A program made the position numbers and the translations under genes. A stretch of 64,000 nt of DNA from Temnothorax longispinosus (Eukaryota > Arthropoda > Insecta > Hymenoptera > Formicidae), in NCBI RefSeq assembly GCF_030848805.1, contig NC_092367.1, positions 2,294,001-2,358,000 on the forward strand. The letters are read 5' to 3'. Of the stretch, positions 32,111-46,016 are shown piece after piece (the first letter of the stretch is position 1; each line of letters begins with the position of its first letter). The notes under the pieces were generated by a model. It was not told the DNA's origin. It saw nothing but the letters and a program-made list of their open reading frames with translations, and searched no databases.

Positions 32111-35100
32111 GCTCGATCGACTTCGACGAGGTGCTGGTACACGTGGGAGAGAAGGGCCGATACCAGAACATCATGTACTACTTGCTGTGCATACCCGCCA
32201 CCCTGCCGGCCGCCTTCCTGGCGTTCTCACAAGTAAGCACGTTGTCTGATGTCACCTCGGAGAGGTGTGCCCTGTTTGGAGATCATTATCGAGATGGAGA
32301 TTAATGCATTGTGGCATTAAGGGCAGGAATAAGATTTTTGTAAAAGTCACGACGCGGAATAAATTTTGTTCTTAATTTATGTAACAAAATTTCAAGCAAA
32401 TATTTTTATTTTTCAAAAGAATATCGTAAACCGCAAGTTTACAATAAATAAAAGATATTTTTATTCATAAATCGGATTACATTGGTCGTACGATTAATAT
32501 TAATGCAACATTAAATTATGTATACAATCTTTTCGCATATAGATAAAAATTAGTGGCGAGTTTGCTATTATTATGGAAATTTTTTACGATGATTTAAATT
32601 CTAGCTTGATAAAATATGCGAAAGCAAACGAATAAATTTAAAAATGCTTCATATTCGACATTCAAATTTATAAAATATTGAAAGTAAATATTAAAACATA
32701 TTGAGTCTTGCATAATATATTACAAAGTAAAACCTACAGTAAGTCAGATGGTTTAAATTAGCAATGTTCATACAAGCAGTAAAAGGCAGATGCGAAAACA
32801 ATGTGCGGGTCCGAATAATTAATCTTAATTAAGACTCGCGATTTCGAGACAGGTGTTCGTGAGCGCCTCGCCAGAGCACTGGTGCAGGATACCGGAACTG
32901 GACAACCTGACGGATCTGATGTCGCTGGAGGAGAGGAAGGCGCTCTCGTTGCCGTACTCGGTCAAGCCCGACGGCAGGAGGATTTACTCCAAGTGTCATA
33001 TGTACGACGTGAATTACACGGAGATAATTGATTCGTGGCTCGGAGGCGCCACGAATATGTCCAACACCACCGACAGCCCGTCGTTGACCACGTCTCCGTC
33101 GTTCGATTCACCGTCGACCCAATTGCCATTGCCGCCGGTCAGTAGCCCCGACTGGCCGATCGTCGGATGCCGGTACGGATGGAACTACGACACCAGGGAC
33201 TACGACAGCACCCTCGTGACCGAGGTAAACTCGACTTTTTCTCTTTCACCGAAAAAAAAACCGCGTGCCATTCGTCGGCGTGCCGACGTGCCGAGACGAC
33301 TGTTTCCGTCGTAATGAGGCACTTGAGGCATTCACGTTTCGCACTGATTGTGAGTGGGCAATGGCAGATCTTATGGATTGTTTGGATAGCTTTGATGTAG
33401 AGGAATCCAAGTTCAATTTCTTTGTCTCCATTGAAAGACGAGCAATTATTTTTACGGCAAACAATAATCATAGCAATTTTTAATTTGGAGATGTAAATCT
33501 AACTCCAATTAAATAACGACTTTTTTTAAATGAAATATCTCATCTAAAGACGAATGGAATATATTCAGCGTTTTCCGGTGTTCTGCGTATTTAACTGCTT
33601 AACGATGTCTCTATTGTTACCCGTCGTTATATAATATAACGCGTCGTAAAAAATTTTAAATTATTGCAGTTGGTGTAATTTCGACTTTATGAGTCGACTT
33701 GTGTTCTTCTATACTGTTGTAAAAAATCTCTAGAATAAAACGTGGCTATATTGTCATCAGGATGTTACAGAATATCGACTTTAGATCGTTCGTAAAAATG
33801 AAATTATTCCACCCGCAATTTACTTATATTTAGCAAAATAATAAATTAACAAAATTAAATTTATAATAAATAATTCTGTATCGACAGATTAAATTCATTA
33901 AGAGCAGAGCAGAAGCAGTTTTTTTTAAATTCGCGAACAAAGAAAAAAACATTTTCATACGCGAGTGGGTAATTTTAAAGTAAGCAACAGTGCTGAATCA
34001 TTAGGAGAAGGATTCATATTTTTATTCAGAGAGATTTCGAAAATATGATAAAATATTTAACAGATACAATCAATCATGAAGAATACTTTACGATCGATTT
34101 GTTCGGTTCAATTACTGTTTCATATTTTTTTTTTTTATTAAACGAAATAACGTGATCCGCGGACTGGACAGTCTGGATACCAGTTATGGGTCAACTCTCA
34201 TAAAAATGTCGAAGACAAAAAAATTGTCTGAATATAAATGCACATTTAGTTTCTCTATTCTCTATATAGTCGTAGCGCGAAGTGTACTTTGACGATTTGC
34301 TTAATACTCCCACGAGGCTTAATAGTCGCCGACAAATTTCTTTCCTCGCATAGCATCGGATTTCACCCACGTCGCCTTGGCCTTTGGCTTCGTAGTGTGT
34401 ATCTCGGCGTTTGTGCACCAATGAGTGCATCGCGGCGACGAGTTTTCTGCTGCGTCCCGTTCGCGGAATCGCGAAGTTACGTGTACTTCGCAATGTTCTC
34501 GCACGGTCTCGCTTTCCGTGAAGTATTTGCCGGCGATGACGAGTATGATTGGCGCGAACGGATTAAATCGTGCGGCGCGGATTACGCGCGATTAGTTCCG
34601 ATTAAGCGCGACGATCGTGGAACGAAATGGCCAAATGTTGAGACACACAGTTCCCGCGTCTGTCGTACCTCGCGATACGATTTCTCGATCGTCGTCGTGA
34701 AGTAAACATGCCGAGGGCAATTTGATTACATTTGCAGTGAAAACATATCGAAGCAAAGAAATGATATTTCCTCGCAGCGAGATAAAAAGAAAAGAGAGAG
34801 AGAGAGAGAGAGAGAATACATTAAAAATTAATTCTTTGACTAAAGAGAAATGAAAGAAATTAGAAGAAAGCAATTGATCTTCTCACTGAAGTTATTGAAA
34901 AAGATTAAGTATGCACAAAACAATTTTCTTAATAGTACGAGGTCAAGAATTAAGGCGTGAAATTAATATTTATAATTCTATCTATCCTAGATGATTCGTC
35001 ATATCCTCTGTCTATGACGAGGACCCATTATTTTGCTTGCATAAAATATTCGTCACCGCATTTTCGTAAACATGTACATTATAGAAATTAAACTCTTGAT

Positions 35101-38100
35101 ATAATATTAAATTGCTTCCCGTGATAAAATATGAAGCGTGTGTTTTTCAATCTTTTGCCGAATTCAAAAATTGTTTTATATATAACAGTACTATCATAAA
35201 TATAAATGGAAAGGATTTATATTTTATTGCGATTTATATATCGGTACTCTGTGCTTACAATTTTATACATTTGTTTTGCTGCAAAACTTCTCGAGAAGGC
35301 AACACGTGTCCATGTTAAGTCCGCAGTCAAGTCAACACCGCGTATCGCGTTTCCGAAAGAAGTGGCTATTTTCCGCCATATTTGAATACCGAAGAAAACA
35401 ACTGGGCCGGCGGCTAAACCTCGCGATCACGTGGCAGCAGCCGTAAGTGTTCATTAAGACATTATTAAATTGCCACAATTAGACAACGCGGTGGACTGCT
35501 GGCGTAAATGGGAATCGCGATGCACGCGGGGTCGAGGATCTTAGGCGTGTTTTTTTTTCATTTTCATTTATTCTTCTATTCGATTCTACCGACTTTGCTG
35601 CGCTAGAAGAACTGTGTGTAATCTCATAGCGGGCATCGTTATGAGACAATTATTTGATGTATGCGATAAACCACAAAACCATAAAATAATGTCGCAGATT
35701 GCAACAGTCTGCGAGTTGAAGACTCTCACGATGCAAACAGAAAAACATCAATTCTCGCGTGTTGAAAGGCGAGTGATGTTTAAAAAAAGAAAAAAGTACG
35801 TTTACTTGCCGAAATTATGGATTGAGCGAAATATTTATTTTGCATATCACGAGTGTTAGTCTCCTTTATGACATTGCATTTGATAAATCAGAATTATACA
35901 CGTATTCCTCGCGCGTTTCTCAAAATATCTGATAAGCGTGGCGTTAAGCCTATCACCGTTTCACGCGGTATCACGTTTTACGTTTATTGTATATTTGTTT
36001 AGTATTATATATTTGTTTATCCGCTCTCTCGCCGATGTTTGCACGCCCGGTTTTTATTCAGTGCGACGGTTACATGAATTACAGCCATTGCATTTCCGTC
36101 CTTTCAATTAATCATCCGCAAAATTTATTTAACTGACGCGAAATACAACAATTTATACAGTCGAATTTAGCTCCCTTTTGCGCCGGGATTTAATTTAATG
36201 CGATAAACGTGGGAAATAAATCTCGTTGATTTGTATGCGCGTCACGTTTCGCTACACCATTATCGAGTTAGCGAATTAAATTATTACTGGAATTAATGTA
36301 CCTCTCGTCGCCTCTGGGGTTTTTTTTCTGTCGAAATTATTGCATAACGAATCGCTATATAAATTAATGGTGCTGCAAGCAGCGTTAAAAATCTATATAA
36401 AAATCTATATAATATTGAACAGAGCGATAATAGATCGATCCATCAACATCGCTGCCGCCCGCGCGGTGAACGATTCATCAAGCGTTCCCCGAAAATTGCG
36501 AGAGGTGACGTGGCGCGTTTCGCGTTGACGCGAGCGTTTTCCAAGATTTCTGCGGGGCCGATACGCGCGCGAGAATTCCAGCAACGAGATAATCGTCAAC
36601 AGGTGAACAAGGTTGATGAGCGACCGAGTGACTGGCCGATAGGTTGCAGCTCTGGTGGCGTCAGCAATTGCCGACCAATTTACCTACCCCCGCATCCGGT
36701 CATGTGATATGTCACATCAAACGCCTCGCACAAACTGCCAAGCTCTCTTCATGCAGAGGGTATATGTTCCTACGTACTTGGTTGCCGCCGGCATTCAACG
36801 TGACCAGCTTCCGTTTTCTCTTTTTCTTCTCTGTTCCTCTTTTCTCGCCGCTCCCCCGTCCTCGCGTCTTCGCAAGTCGATCACTTCCGCACCTTTCGCG
36901 TTCTTCGGCAAATTTTCTTTGTCGATCGTCTAACGATTTCGTATCTCCGAGACGTTTTCTGTATAACAATTTTCATTTTCAATGATGGTTGAGATAACAC
37001 GACGTACCGATAAAACAACGACTCGTACATTTTATTTCTAAAGTATTATTTGTATTGAAATTTTCTGATTAACGTGGCGCTTGCTTAATTAATACGTGAT
37101 ACATTGTTTTGTTGAAACGATGAAGTTATTCTTTTGGAACGCTTATGGTCGATCTAGAAAAGTGTTCTTCTTCTTCTTTTTTTTTTTTGCGAACGTATGC
37201 ATCGACGAGGGAGAGACGTTGGCCAGTGGCAAAGCGCGCGTGGGCAGTCGCGCTTGTATACTTTACTTCCGATCGGATGATTTATTGTGCTCGATTTAGG
37301 AGCTTCGTTCTAATGACATCACGCCGCGCGAGACCGTGGAACGGGTCATTGTCTTTTCCGTGTCGACATGTGACAAGCAGCCTCGCCGAAGACGAATACA
37401 CCGCATATCCGCTGCTTCCTGCCCGGATCTAATTTGTCTCTCGCAGGGCAAAGATGATTTATATCCATATATTTCGCGCTTTACGTGCACAATTTATACA
37501 TCTGTATAATTTGCTTTGCGTATCGAACGCTCGTATAATTACAATTATTAGCATTACTTGACGCAACCATCTCAGAAGAGATTCAAGCGAGAAAATTAAT
37601 AATAATAATAATAATCTTTATTATATTAATGTACAAAATCGATAACTAAATTATTTCATAACTAAATTCTAAATTCTCTTATAAAGCAGCGTTAGTTGAC
37701 TTGTCGTTACAACAGGCGGCAATTTGAACAAATATATTTCATTAGGGAAAGGATTATTTCTTGCTTGTTCCACCGCAGGTTCCTTAGGACGCCGTGTCAT
37801 TCTGTATCACGCGGATCAATGAGCAGCTTAATGAATACATGAATATGTATGGACACGCGAGAGTACTTGAAAATCGCTGACTTTAGATTGATATTCAAAC
37901 TAACAAAACTCCGAGTTTTCCTTCCACATTAATTGCTAGGAACATGTAAAGCATCTATCTTAAATCAATAGTAAGAATAACTTGAACGATAGCGATTGCA
38001 ATTAGAGATACGCGAATCTACTTAATTAACCACTTCGTAATAGATTGACAAAATATATATATATCGACAGGGGCCAGGCGACTTTTTCGTAACGAAACGA

Positions 38101-41100
38101 GCGATGTATAAACGATAAAAGGGGTGACTGAAGCGTTGGCGTACGGCTGCATACGGTAGAAAGTGATAGCGATTAAGAACGGAAAACGGAAGGACAGGAT
38201 TTGCCTCGATGGCTCTTTGCGTCATGTGTCTGCGTAAATCCGGAGCGTGTAAATATACACGCGTACCCAAACGCATAAAGTTGAAACTGTGGTGCAGTTC
38301 CAGGATAAATATCGCGTGGCGAGTAGAGGCTTTTGAGTCTCGTGTCAAATTTCGATGTTCAGTTTTTAAAAAATGGATCACTAGCCACGGATTGTTCAGT
38401 TATCACCGATAAACCATCAATTCCCGAGTTGTACAACTACCTAATGTAAAAGTTTTTAGTGTCGTTTCTTTGCATTTCTTTCTCGCGTGGTCCAACACTT
38501 TGCAACTTACTTCGATGCATCGTTCCACAAATATTAGTTGCTTTCCATTTACATCAAAACTTAGATAATTCTCACTTGTGATGTCACTCTGTCTTTATTA
38601 TTCATTAATTGCCAAAAAGGATAGAACGACGTCACAAGTGAGAATTATCTGAGTTTTGATGTAAATGGAAAGCACCTATTGTCACCGTGCTCACCATAAT
38701 TCAACGTAGAATTTAATTTTGATGTTAAACCTGCGCGCAACGAGCAGGACAAAAACAATCGCGGTAATGAACGGCACTACGGTCATATCAATATTGATTT
38801 CGAAGTGTGTCAGGGTGATGAAATGCATGCGTGTTATTAGTGTCCTTATGGGCGCGTGCACTGCCCTTGACAATAACTCGATAACATCATCGTTAGCGGG
38901 CACACTCTCCTGTCTTTCCGCGCAATTTATCTTTTGCGCGTTTCGCGCAGACCTCGAAAGTCCGTGAGTGGCAATTTGCTTAAATCAGACTTCATGTCAA
39001 AACTATTAACACCCACCGGTGAACTTTATTTGTCGAGGCTAATAGCCACTCGATTGCGATTTCATTTGTTTGGGATACGCTTATTAACTCAATTGCATCT
39101 TCAAATTAATGGAAACTCTTAAACTCACACAATTACAAGTACGAGAAGTCAACGTGTTTAACAATGCACTTCTCGAAAGTCCCGAGACGCAATCTTCGTT
39201 ACTAATAAGAGAAAAACGTCTAAAAAAAGATTCAAGATTTTTCTTTCATTTATCCAAATTTCGCGACTTTGCGATATCGCACGAATTTAATAAAAATTAT
39301 AGGTATTTCGTTACTTTTTAGGAAAAATAATTGTTTAATTAGAGTATTATTAAAATCCAATTAAAATGTATCGCATTTATCGTCATCATTTACATCAACA
39401 AACATACGATCATCGAGGCGTTCGTGTCGGGTTCGCCGCGCGAGATCGCGCCAGAGAAGAACGAAAGAGAGACAGAGGGAGAGACGGGGGCTTTAAAGGG
39501 CGCGAGGGGGGGATCGTGTTCCTCCTGTCAAACGAGGGTGATGGACACCTCTCACTGTGGGAAGCCTCACCAATACACCTTGGCGTCCTTCGGACGCGCG
39601 CGTACGGATACGCGCATCACGCATACTTACGCGCGACCCGTACGCCTACGAGCCTGTGCGATTTCCATGCCATGCTGAAAAGCTCGCACACGTACATACA
39701 CGCACGTGCGCCCCCACTGCCCCACTCGCGATAAACACGAGCGCGTACTTACATCGGTAGGCCTCCTGCGTAAACGCAACGAGATGAAACGCCCCCTTCC
39801 ACCGCGCCGCGCTGCTGGTCCAGCGGCATCCCTCCTTCTCCCTCCCTCTCTCACTCAGCTTCCCTCCACACCGATTCCATTCCTCATTCCTCCTCGCGCG
39901 CGTTCCCCGCGTGCGTGTGTCGCCGATGCTGGACCGACGAACAAATGACGATCGGCCGAGTGACGCGTGTGTTCACACGTGTGCGAGCACGCACTCCGGT
40001 TCGTCACTAATGTCGGCCCACAGCTCCGTATGCATTCTACATTCTACGGATGCACAGGATGCTTTATGATGTTTAAATCTCAGCGCACTCTTCTGCGATA
40101 AACTTGTGGTCGAGCTTCTCTCGGCAAATATTGATTAGATCATGTAAAATATTTGACTTCAATTTTTTCGTAGCATTCTGAATATTTTTTAAATAAATAA
40201 AGACTGCTTAAGGAATATCCTATAATAAAATAATATTTACCCTAAAAAATTCTTCTTTACTAATTTGAACCTCCCGGAGAAGGGGCACAGAAGGACTATT
40301 CCATCCAAAAAGAAAAAAAGGATTAGAAAAGATCCTTCATACAAAGCTGCGTACTTAAAGAGTTAAACAGCATTGCTTAAAATTATCCTGCCACGCCAGA
40401 TGTCTGTTTGCACGTTAATTCTTCGAAATTTTATTTTAAATGTAAGTAAGTGTACGTAAAGAAAGACCAGTTCTCTGCCATGAGTTCCTAATTGATTTTT
40501 TTCAGTGGAAATTTAATCGGAGCCCTTTAAAGTTTTGACGTTAAATATCTTGGTGAAGCTATATTCCAAAGTTTGCTAAATATTTTCCAACGTATCACGT
40601 TTGCAAATCTGAAGCTTTTGTTTATCATTAAAACAAGCAGTTGTAACGGTTCACGTTGTATTCTCATACTTGGATCTGTGTGAGTTTAAGAATTTTCATT
40701 AATTTGAACGAGGGTTCACGCATTCTGGGATTACAGCATCTTATATTCTTATACCATGATGCAAACGTGTCAAGTTCTCTCTCGTAAGATCTCGGAGTCA
40801 CATTCATCAGAATCGCGACGCCCGCAATTGCATATGTGTCTCATGCGCGTTACAGACGTACACATACTTATGCTCACGTAGGAAAAAATAATAGCGATTT
40901 GATCGGACTAATCACTTTTTCGGGCCAATTATTTCTTCGGTACCATTCGCTCTTTGAAGTCATCACGCAGTTGATATCTCCCCCTTTACGTGAAAAATTT
41001 CCCATCGTGTCTATATATAGTAATTTTACTTTAGTCTTCGCTTTTGACATCTATCGACAATTTGGTACGTCTAGTTGCATCTCTCGATTAGTAAGCAAGC

Positions 41101-44100
41101 ACAAACAGAAACTTTAAAACAGTCTCGTTAATTAAACTTTATTAAAGCATACATGCTTAATACAATTCTTCTTGATACTACTGTCAATAAGATATACGTA
41201 TATATTCTCCACAAAAAGTTTCCATTTTATTGTTCTACTAATTTCTTTAGTTAATAAAATTTCAATGTTTATTATATCGAAAAAACTTTGACATTTTCCG
41301 TAGAAATAACACAGAAATGAATAAATTACGCGTTGATATGAATATTTTATTATTTTTTTATTTCAGTTTCTGTCTAGTTTATTATTTTTAATCTTCGGAT
41401 TACTTTTCCGGCGCGGTATACAATTACACGCTGGCGAAGTAGTTTAATGGCGTTCTACATCCACATAGCTAGACCTGGTATGTGACAACAGCTGGTGGCC
41501 TTCCACGTCGACGACGTTTTTCTACGTGGGCAGCCTCTTCGGCAACGTCGTGTTCGGTTGGATCGCGGACAAATGGGGCAGGAGGACGGCCTTTTTCGCC
41601 ATCCTGTTTCTCGAAGTGATATTCTCCATCGCCACGAGCTTCAGTCCGAACTATGTGATCTACACGGCGCTGAGGACCGTGAACGGTCTCTTTTTTCCTG
41701 CCATTTATCAGATACCTTTTATACTCGGTACGTTGGGCACACGTAAATCGCAGGCTATTTAATTTTAAACAAAAATCTAATATCAATTAGAAAAATTGCA
41801 ATTTAAGGTCCGAGGTAGATCTTGGTAGTCTAATAATAATTGTGTGAATTTTGTATACTTTTTCCAAATTGCGCGCCGATTTTTTTATTGGTTTTTAAAC
41901 ACACAGCTCTTTGTTGGAACAGTAAATCCACATGTTTAAATCGATAATCGATTTAACTTTTTGATGCTGATAAGCATCCTTATTAAAAAAATATATAACC
42001 TAATACAAAAGTTTCAAGGAAAATTTAAATGCAGGAGAAAAGTCCGAAAGATCAGGATCGTGTTTTTCAGTCAGTTACTGCACAAACCCAGGTAGCAGAG
42101 TGACGTCAAATGACGTATTAATAACGTCTTAATGACGTCTTTAACGTCAATAAGACGTCTTTCTGCCACCTGGAAACGTGATCACAAATAGAAACATCGA
42201 AATCGACGTTCGTGTAAAATGCAAAATACTTCTGTATGATAAATTTCGTTGCAGCTCTCGAATTAATGGGACCGAGATACCGTACATTCGCTGGGATGGT
42301 GATCTGCATGTTTTTCGCCACGGCGATGTCTCTTCTGGCGCTGTTGGTAAGCACTCTTTCTTTACAAAATACGAAGGGGCAAAGTGGCGAATACGCTAGT
42401 CGTTTCAAAATCTCGCTATCGCGAATACCTCAAAGCTCGTATTATCCCGCGAGAGGCAACTCGCGGATCTCGCAATGGATTCAACGCGAGGGTGCAACGC
42501 GGATCATTTTGTAAGCGATCCATCAGCGTGCATCATACGGTGCGAGCGTATGCAAATACGAGTGGTCGGCCGCGCTGCATGCTAATGCAATAGAAACATT
42601 CCGGCATTCGGACGTTCCCGAAGCTACGCGCGCGCCCAGATACGCACGGTAGTCGTGAATTTCGTGGAAATTTCAAGTTTTGCAAAAAAGAAAACCTGGA
42701 AATTAAAAACAGTAACTATTTTTAACTGAATTGTCATTATATGCTTTCGTTCTTTTCCTTTTGTCTGATTAGGGTTACTTGTTAAGACACTGGTATACCC
42801 TGTCGTTAGCCACATCGGTGCCTTTCATTCTTCTCTTCAGTTACTACTGGATCATCCCCGAGTCACCGCGGTGGCTTCTCAGTAAGAATAGAATAGACGA
42901 GGCGGAAGCGATCGTCCAACAGATGGCAAAAGTCAACGGCAAAACAGTGCCTACGAACTTTCTCAGAAAGATGGAGGTAACTTCACTATTTAATCGCCGA
43001 TTCCTTCTGCTTGTGTCTGTCAGTGTCTTTCCTACATTAACTCCTAAACTCTTTGATCGATCTGGACCAAATTTTGCACAGTTACCCTCTAGACCTTTGC
43101 GGAAAATGTAGGTTACTGCGAGACCTGGACACCCCATTCCCTCCCTCTGATTTCATCCCTTTGACACCTTGTATGATAATCCCTTACGATCCCCATCAAC
43201 GCCGGCTAGTTTAAGCTAATAATTTATTAAATTCGGATAAGGTATTACATCTTCGTTACTATTTTGCAATGCAAGGGCTATATATGAAGTCATTAGCGAC
43301 GTTATTTGCAGATAGAAATATTAAAGAAGCAAGGGATATCGTGTAACGGTAGGAATTCCAACGACAGTAACATCGACGTGGAAGGCGAGAACAGATCGCC
43401 GCCGTCGTCCGCGACGCCTATGGACCTGATCACAAATCCAAATATCAGAAAGAAGTTCTTCATCCTCGCTTTCGATTGGGTGGCGAACGCGGTGGTGTAC
43501 AACGGGCTATCCTACAACACGACTAATCTGGGTGTCTCCGATTACCTAGCTTTCTTCATTGGTAAAGGATTCTTTCTCTCTCTCTCCCTCCTCGCCAATT
43601 TGCTCGTTAACATAAGTGCATCGCGATCTGAGATGAAAAAATTATTAATCATAATCCTGCATTAACAGATCCTTCTTATCTTCATTACAGGAGGAATCGT
43701 GGAGATTCCGTCGTACTTTATTACGTGGTACGCAATGGACAGATTGGGCAGGCGATGGGTACTATGCGTGACTATGATGCTTGGTGGGCTCGCTTGCGTG
43801 TCCTGCATGTTCGTGCCCGAAGGTACTATTTTGTCGATTTACGTCTTGATTCAAACAGTCTTTAGCGAACAGAAATAATTTTACATCTCTCTGAACAATT
43901 TCAGAATTATTTCAAATATTTAAATGTAATTATTTATTTTGTCGTATCGCACGTACGTGGATATGGAACGCCGGATATGATATCCCTAACACCGACCGGG
44001 ATAAAATGTATGATGACGACCGTTTACCACGTTGCTCATCTCCACGTTATTCGATTATCTCCGCGGGATAAAATTGAATAAAAGTATTAAGCCGAATCGC

Positions 44101-45324
44101 ACGCCTTTGCGTCATGGCGGCCTCAACGTCATTACCTTATTGAATTCGTCATGATATTGTCACACGTCCAACGGTGTGAGAGGCAATTACTGTTGCCGAC
44201 GTCACGACGTTTATGAATAAACGTTCGACCTGCTTATAAATTAGTTACCGTCACGCCGCACGCATACTTTTAGCTTCTCTCTCCTCGGAAACCCACGATA
44301 TTCACAGAAATCTCAAATTTTCGTTAAAAAGAAGATAGGAGAAATTTAAGGAATAGTAAAATGACATGAACGAACAAAATCAGGACTTAAAGATTCCATC
44401 CATGGAATCACACATCCTGTATACATGATCGGCCTTTGTCGCAGCAGACGCGGTCTGGGTGACTGTGAGCCTGGCGATGATCGGCAAATTCGGCATCGCT
44501 GCGTCCTTCGCCGTCTTCTACGTCTTCGTCGGCGAGCTGCTGCCGACCGTACTGAGGTCCCAGGCGATGGGCATTGCCTCCTTCATCGCCGGTATCGGCC
44601 TCCTCACCTTCCCCTACATCGTTCATTTGGCGGTCTACTCGAGAGTCTTACCCCTGATTGTGATGGGATCGCTGAGCCTCGCCGGTGCTCTCACTTCCGT
44701 ATTCCTGCCGGAGACGCTCAATATCCATCTGCCGCAGACGGTCGAGGAGGGCGAGCTCTTCGGGGCTGATTTCAAGCTGTGGTCCTGCCCGACGATACCA
44801 AAGTTAGTAATCTCACTGAAAGGTTTGGCACGTTGCAGAATCCAAAAAGGAATTTTATTTTCAAGAAAGAGAACTCTCAAAAAACAATTTTCTTATATAA
44901 TTAAATTTGTTTTATAGCAGATTCTTCGATTTTATTTTTAAATTGTTCTCGACGAATTTCATTCTTTTATTATTATTTTATAGTAATATTAATGATCGTC
45001 TTCTTCATGTTTACATTAACAAACTTGGTACCGATACTTGCTATCGGTTTCAGGAAAGGTTCAAGCAAGTCCGAGTCCATGCCGTTGAAGTACTTAGTGA
45101 ACGGCGGACCGGGTAGTCGCTCGTCTACCTCGAAGGTCGCGTCGCAGGAAGGCGCGACTACGTCAGAGGGCGAGAAGCCAGCTGCCGTGCTGCCCTCGAA
45201 GGAAGAAGAGGCGAAGAACTTAAGCGCTCCACCAAAGGCGGAGGAGCTGACGAATGTCGAGGTCGTCGGGCCGAAGACGGCTAGCGTGGTGGTGGAAGTG
45301 TCCGTGTGCCGGAAGTCGCAATGA
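32107..45324 (+). CDS. SLC22-family organic cation (carcinine-type) transporter
   Basis: Plasma-membrane transporter of the major facilitator superfamily. There are nine coding exons: 32,107-32,232; 32,853-33,224; 41,469-41,727; 42,255-42,346; 42,773-42,976; 43,312-43,561; 43,691-43,822; 44,448-44,802; 45,054-45,324. All have GT-AG borders and consistent phases, giving 686 aa. The product starts MSSIDFDEVL. TM1 is at about 22-42. A large extracellular loop (about 45-165) carries conserved Cys and sequons (NLT, NYT, NMS). MFS signatures are GWIADKWGRR (196-205), PESPRWLL (312-319) and DRLGRR (451-456), followed by an acidic, Ser/Ala-rich cytoplasmic tail. The loop (SPEHWCRIPEL, YSKCHMYDVNYTE) is like insect carcinine/beta-alanine/organic-cation carriers (CarT, BalaT, Orct). 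I cannot choose among them, so the substrate is inferred. Intron 2 is 8.2 kb. The exon at 44,448 has a tandem CAGCAG acceptor. Confidence 0.93.
34792..34815. repeat. (GA)n microsatellite
   Basis: About 12 GA units inside the SLC22 intron. Confidence 0.9.
38540..38673. mobile_element. Hairpin MITE in SLC22 intron
   Basis: Arms of about 45 bp (GCTTTCCATTTACATCAAAA at left, its complement at right) pair almost perfectly down to GATGTC/GACGTC, leaving a loop of about 40 bp. Non-coding. No clear target duplication was found. Confidence 0.7.
42088..42173. repeat. Palindromic element with repeated TGACGT motifs
   Basis: An 86-bp inverted repeat in the intron before the exon at 42,255. Ends are CCAGGTAGCAGA and TCTGCCACCTGG. 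The interior carries five or six GACGT units, including a full TGACGTCA at about 42,101. It looks like a small MITE that brings CRE-like sites. Confidence 0.6.
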
Positions 45325-46016
45325 GAGACGGGGACGGGATAAACAGACAGTCTTATAATTAACTCTTTACAACGTTGTATCATAATTACCAGTATAGGAC
45401 ACGCATTGTATTTATTTTTCCATTTATTATAATGTACTTCCTTTGTAAAACCTGCCTGAGTTTGTCGACTAGAGCACGATTCAATCCCCGTGTGTTTTTT
45501 TTTTTTACGCTGCTGAAGAGTGCTTCCAACTTCGTCGCGGTGTGTGTGCGTGTACATTGCGTGTGATTGATAACGCTCCGTGCGAGGATTAACGTCCCGG
45601 GATCTACGAGAACTCCAGAGTGTAACGCTATACTTTTTTATTTGTTCGGTTAGACGTCGATTTTACATTTTGTCCTTATTAAGAAGATCTTGTTGTGATT
45701 TTAATTAGTTTAAATAAAATATCTTAATATCTATTGAGACGGATAATCGTCTGAGAAACCTTGCATGATCAATATTTCACGTTCTATAATACCATAAATA
45801 ATAAGTAGAAAATTATACAGGTGGCCAGACAGTCACCAAGGAGAACTTGGCAGTCGCCTGTTTTCTGTTTTAATGACATCTTAGGCAAGTCCGCGATCTC
45901 CTCGTTTTTCTCATCCTTGAATTTTGAGGACCGACTTCTTCCACGGCTATTAGAATAATCATTATTGAACTCCGTGCAATTATTTTGTTCAAAAATTTCA
46001 GAATAACTAATACAAA
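45325..46016 (+). other. SLC22 3' UTR and tubulin promoter region
   Basis: 692 bp between the SLC22 stop and the next ATG. It contains the transporter 3' UTR and then the tubulin promoter/5' UTR. An AATTTCAG acceptor-like motif at about 45,994-46,001 precedes the tubulin ATG, so a 5' UTR intron is possible. The space for a promoter is very small. Confidence 0.4.
45713..45718 (+). terminator. Poly(A) signal of the SLC22 gene
   Basis: AATAAA about 390 bp after the stop codon, in AT-rich sequence. It lies only about 300 bp before the beta-tubulin start codon in the same orientation. Confidence 0.5.

Larger units (their letters stand above)
33225..41468 (+). other. 8.2-kb intron of the SLC22 gene
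   Basis: Mostly AT-rich. It contains a GA microsatellite (34,792-34,815), a 134-bp hairpin element (38,540-38,673) and a GC-rich island at about 39,390-39,990 with a CACACGTGTG palindrome near 39,966. GC-richer patches with longer open frames occur at 34,300-34,700 and 36,500-36,900, but no additional exon of the transporter was recognised. The island could be an internal promoter. Confidence 0.5.

Noticed and set aside
34340..34420. Plus-strand VALAFGFVVCISAFV stretch, channel-like
   Set aside because: It hits a stop at once and has no NPA or other family motif on either side; chance in a GC-rich patch.
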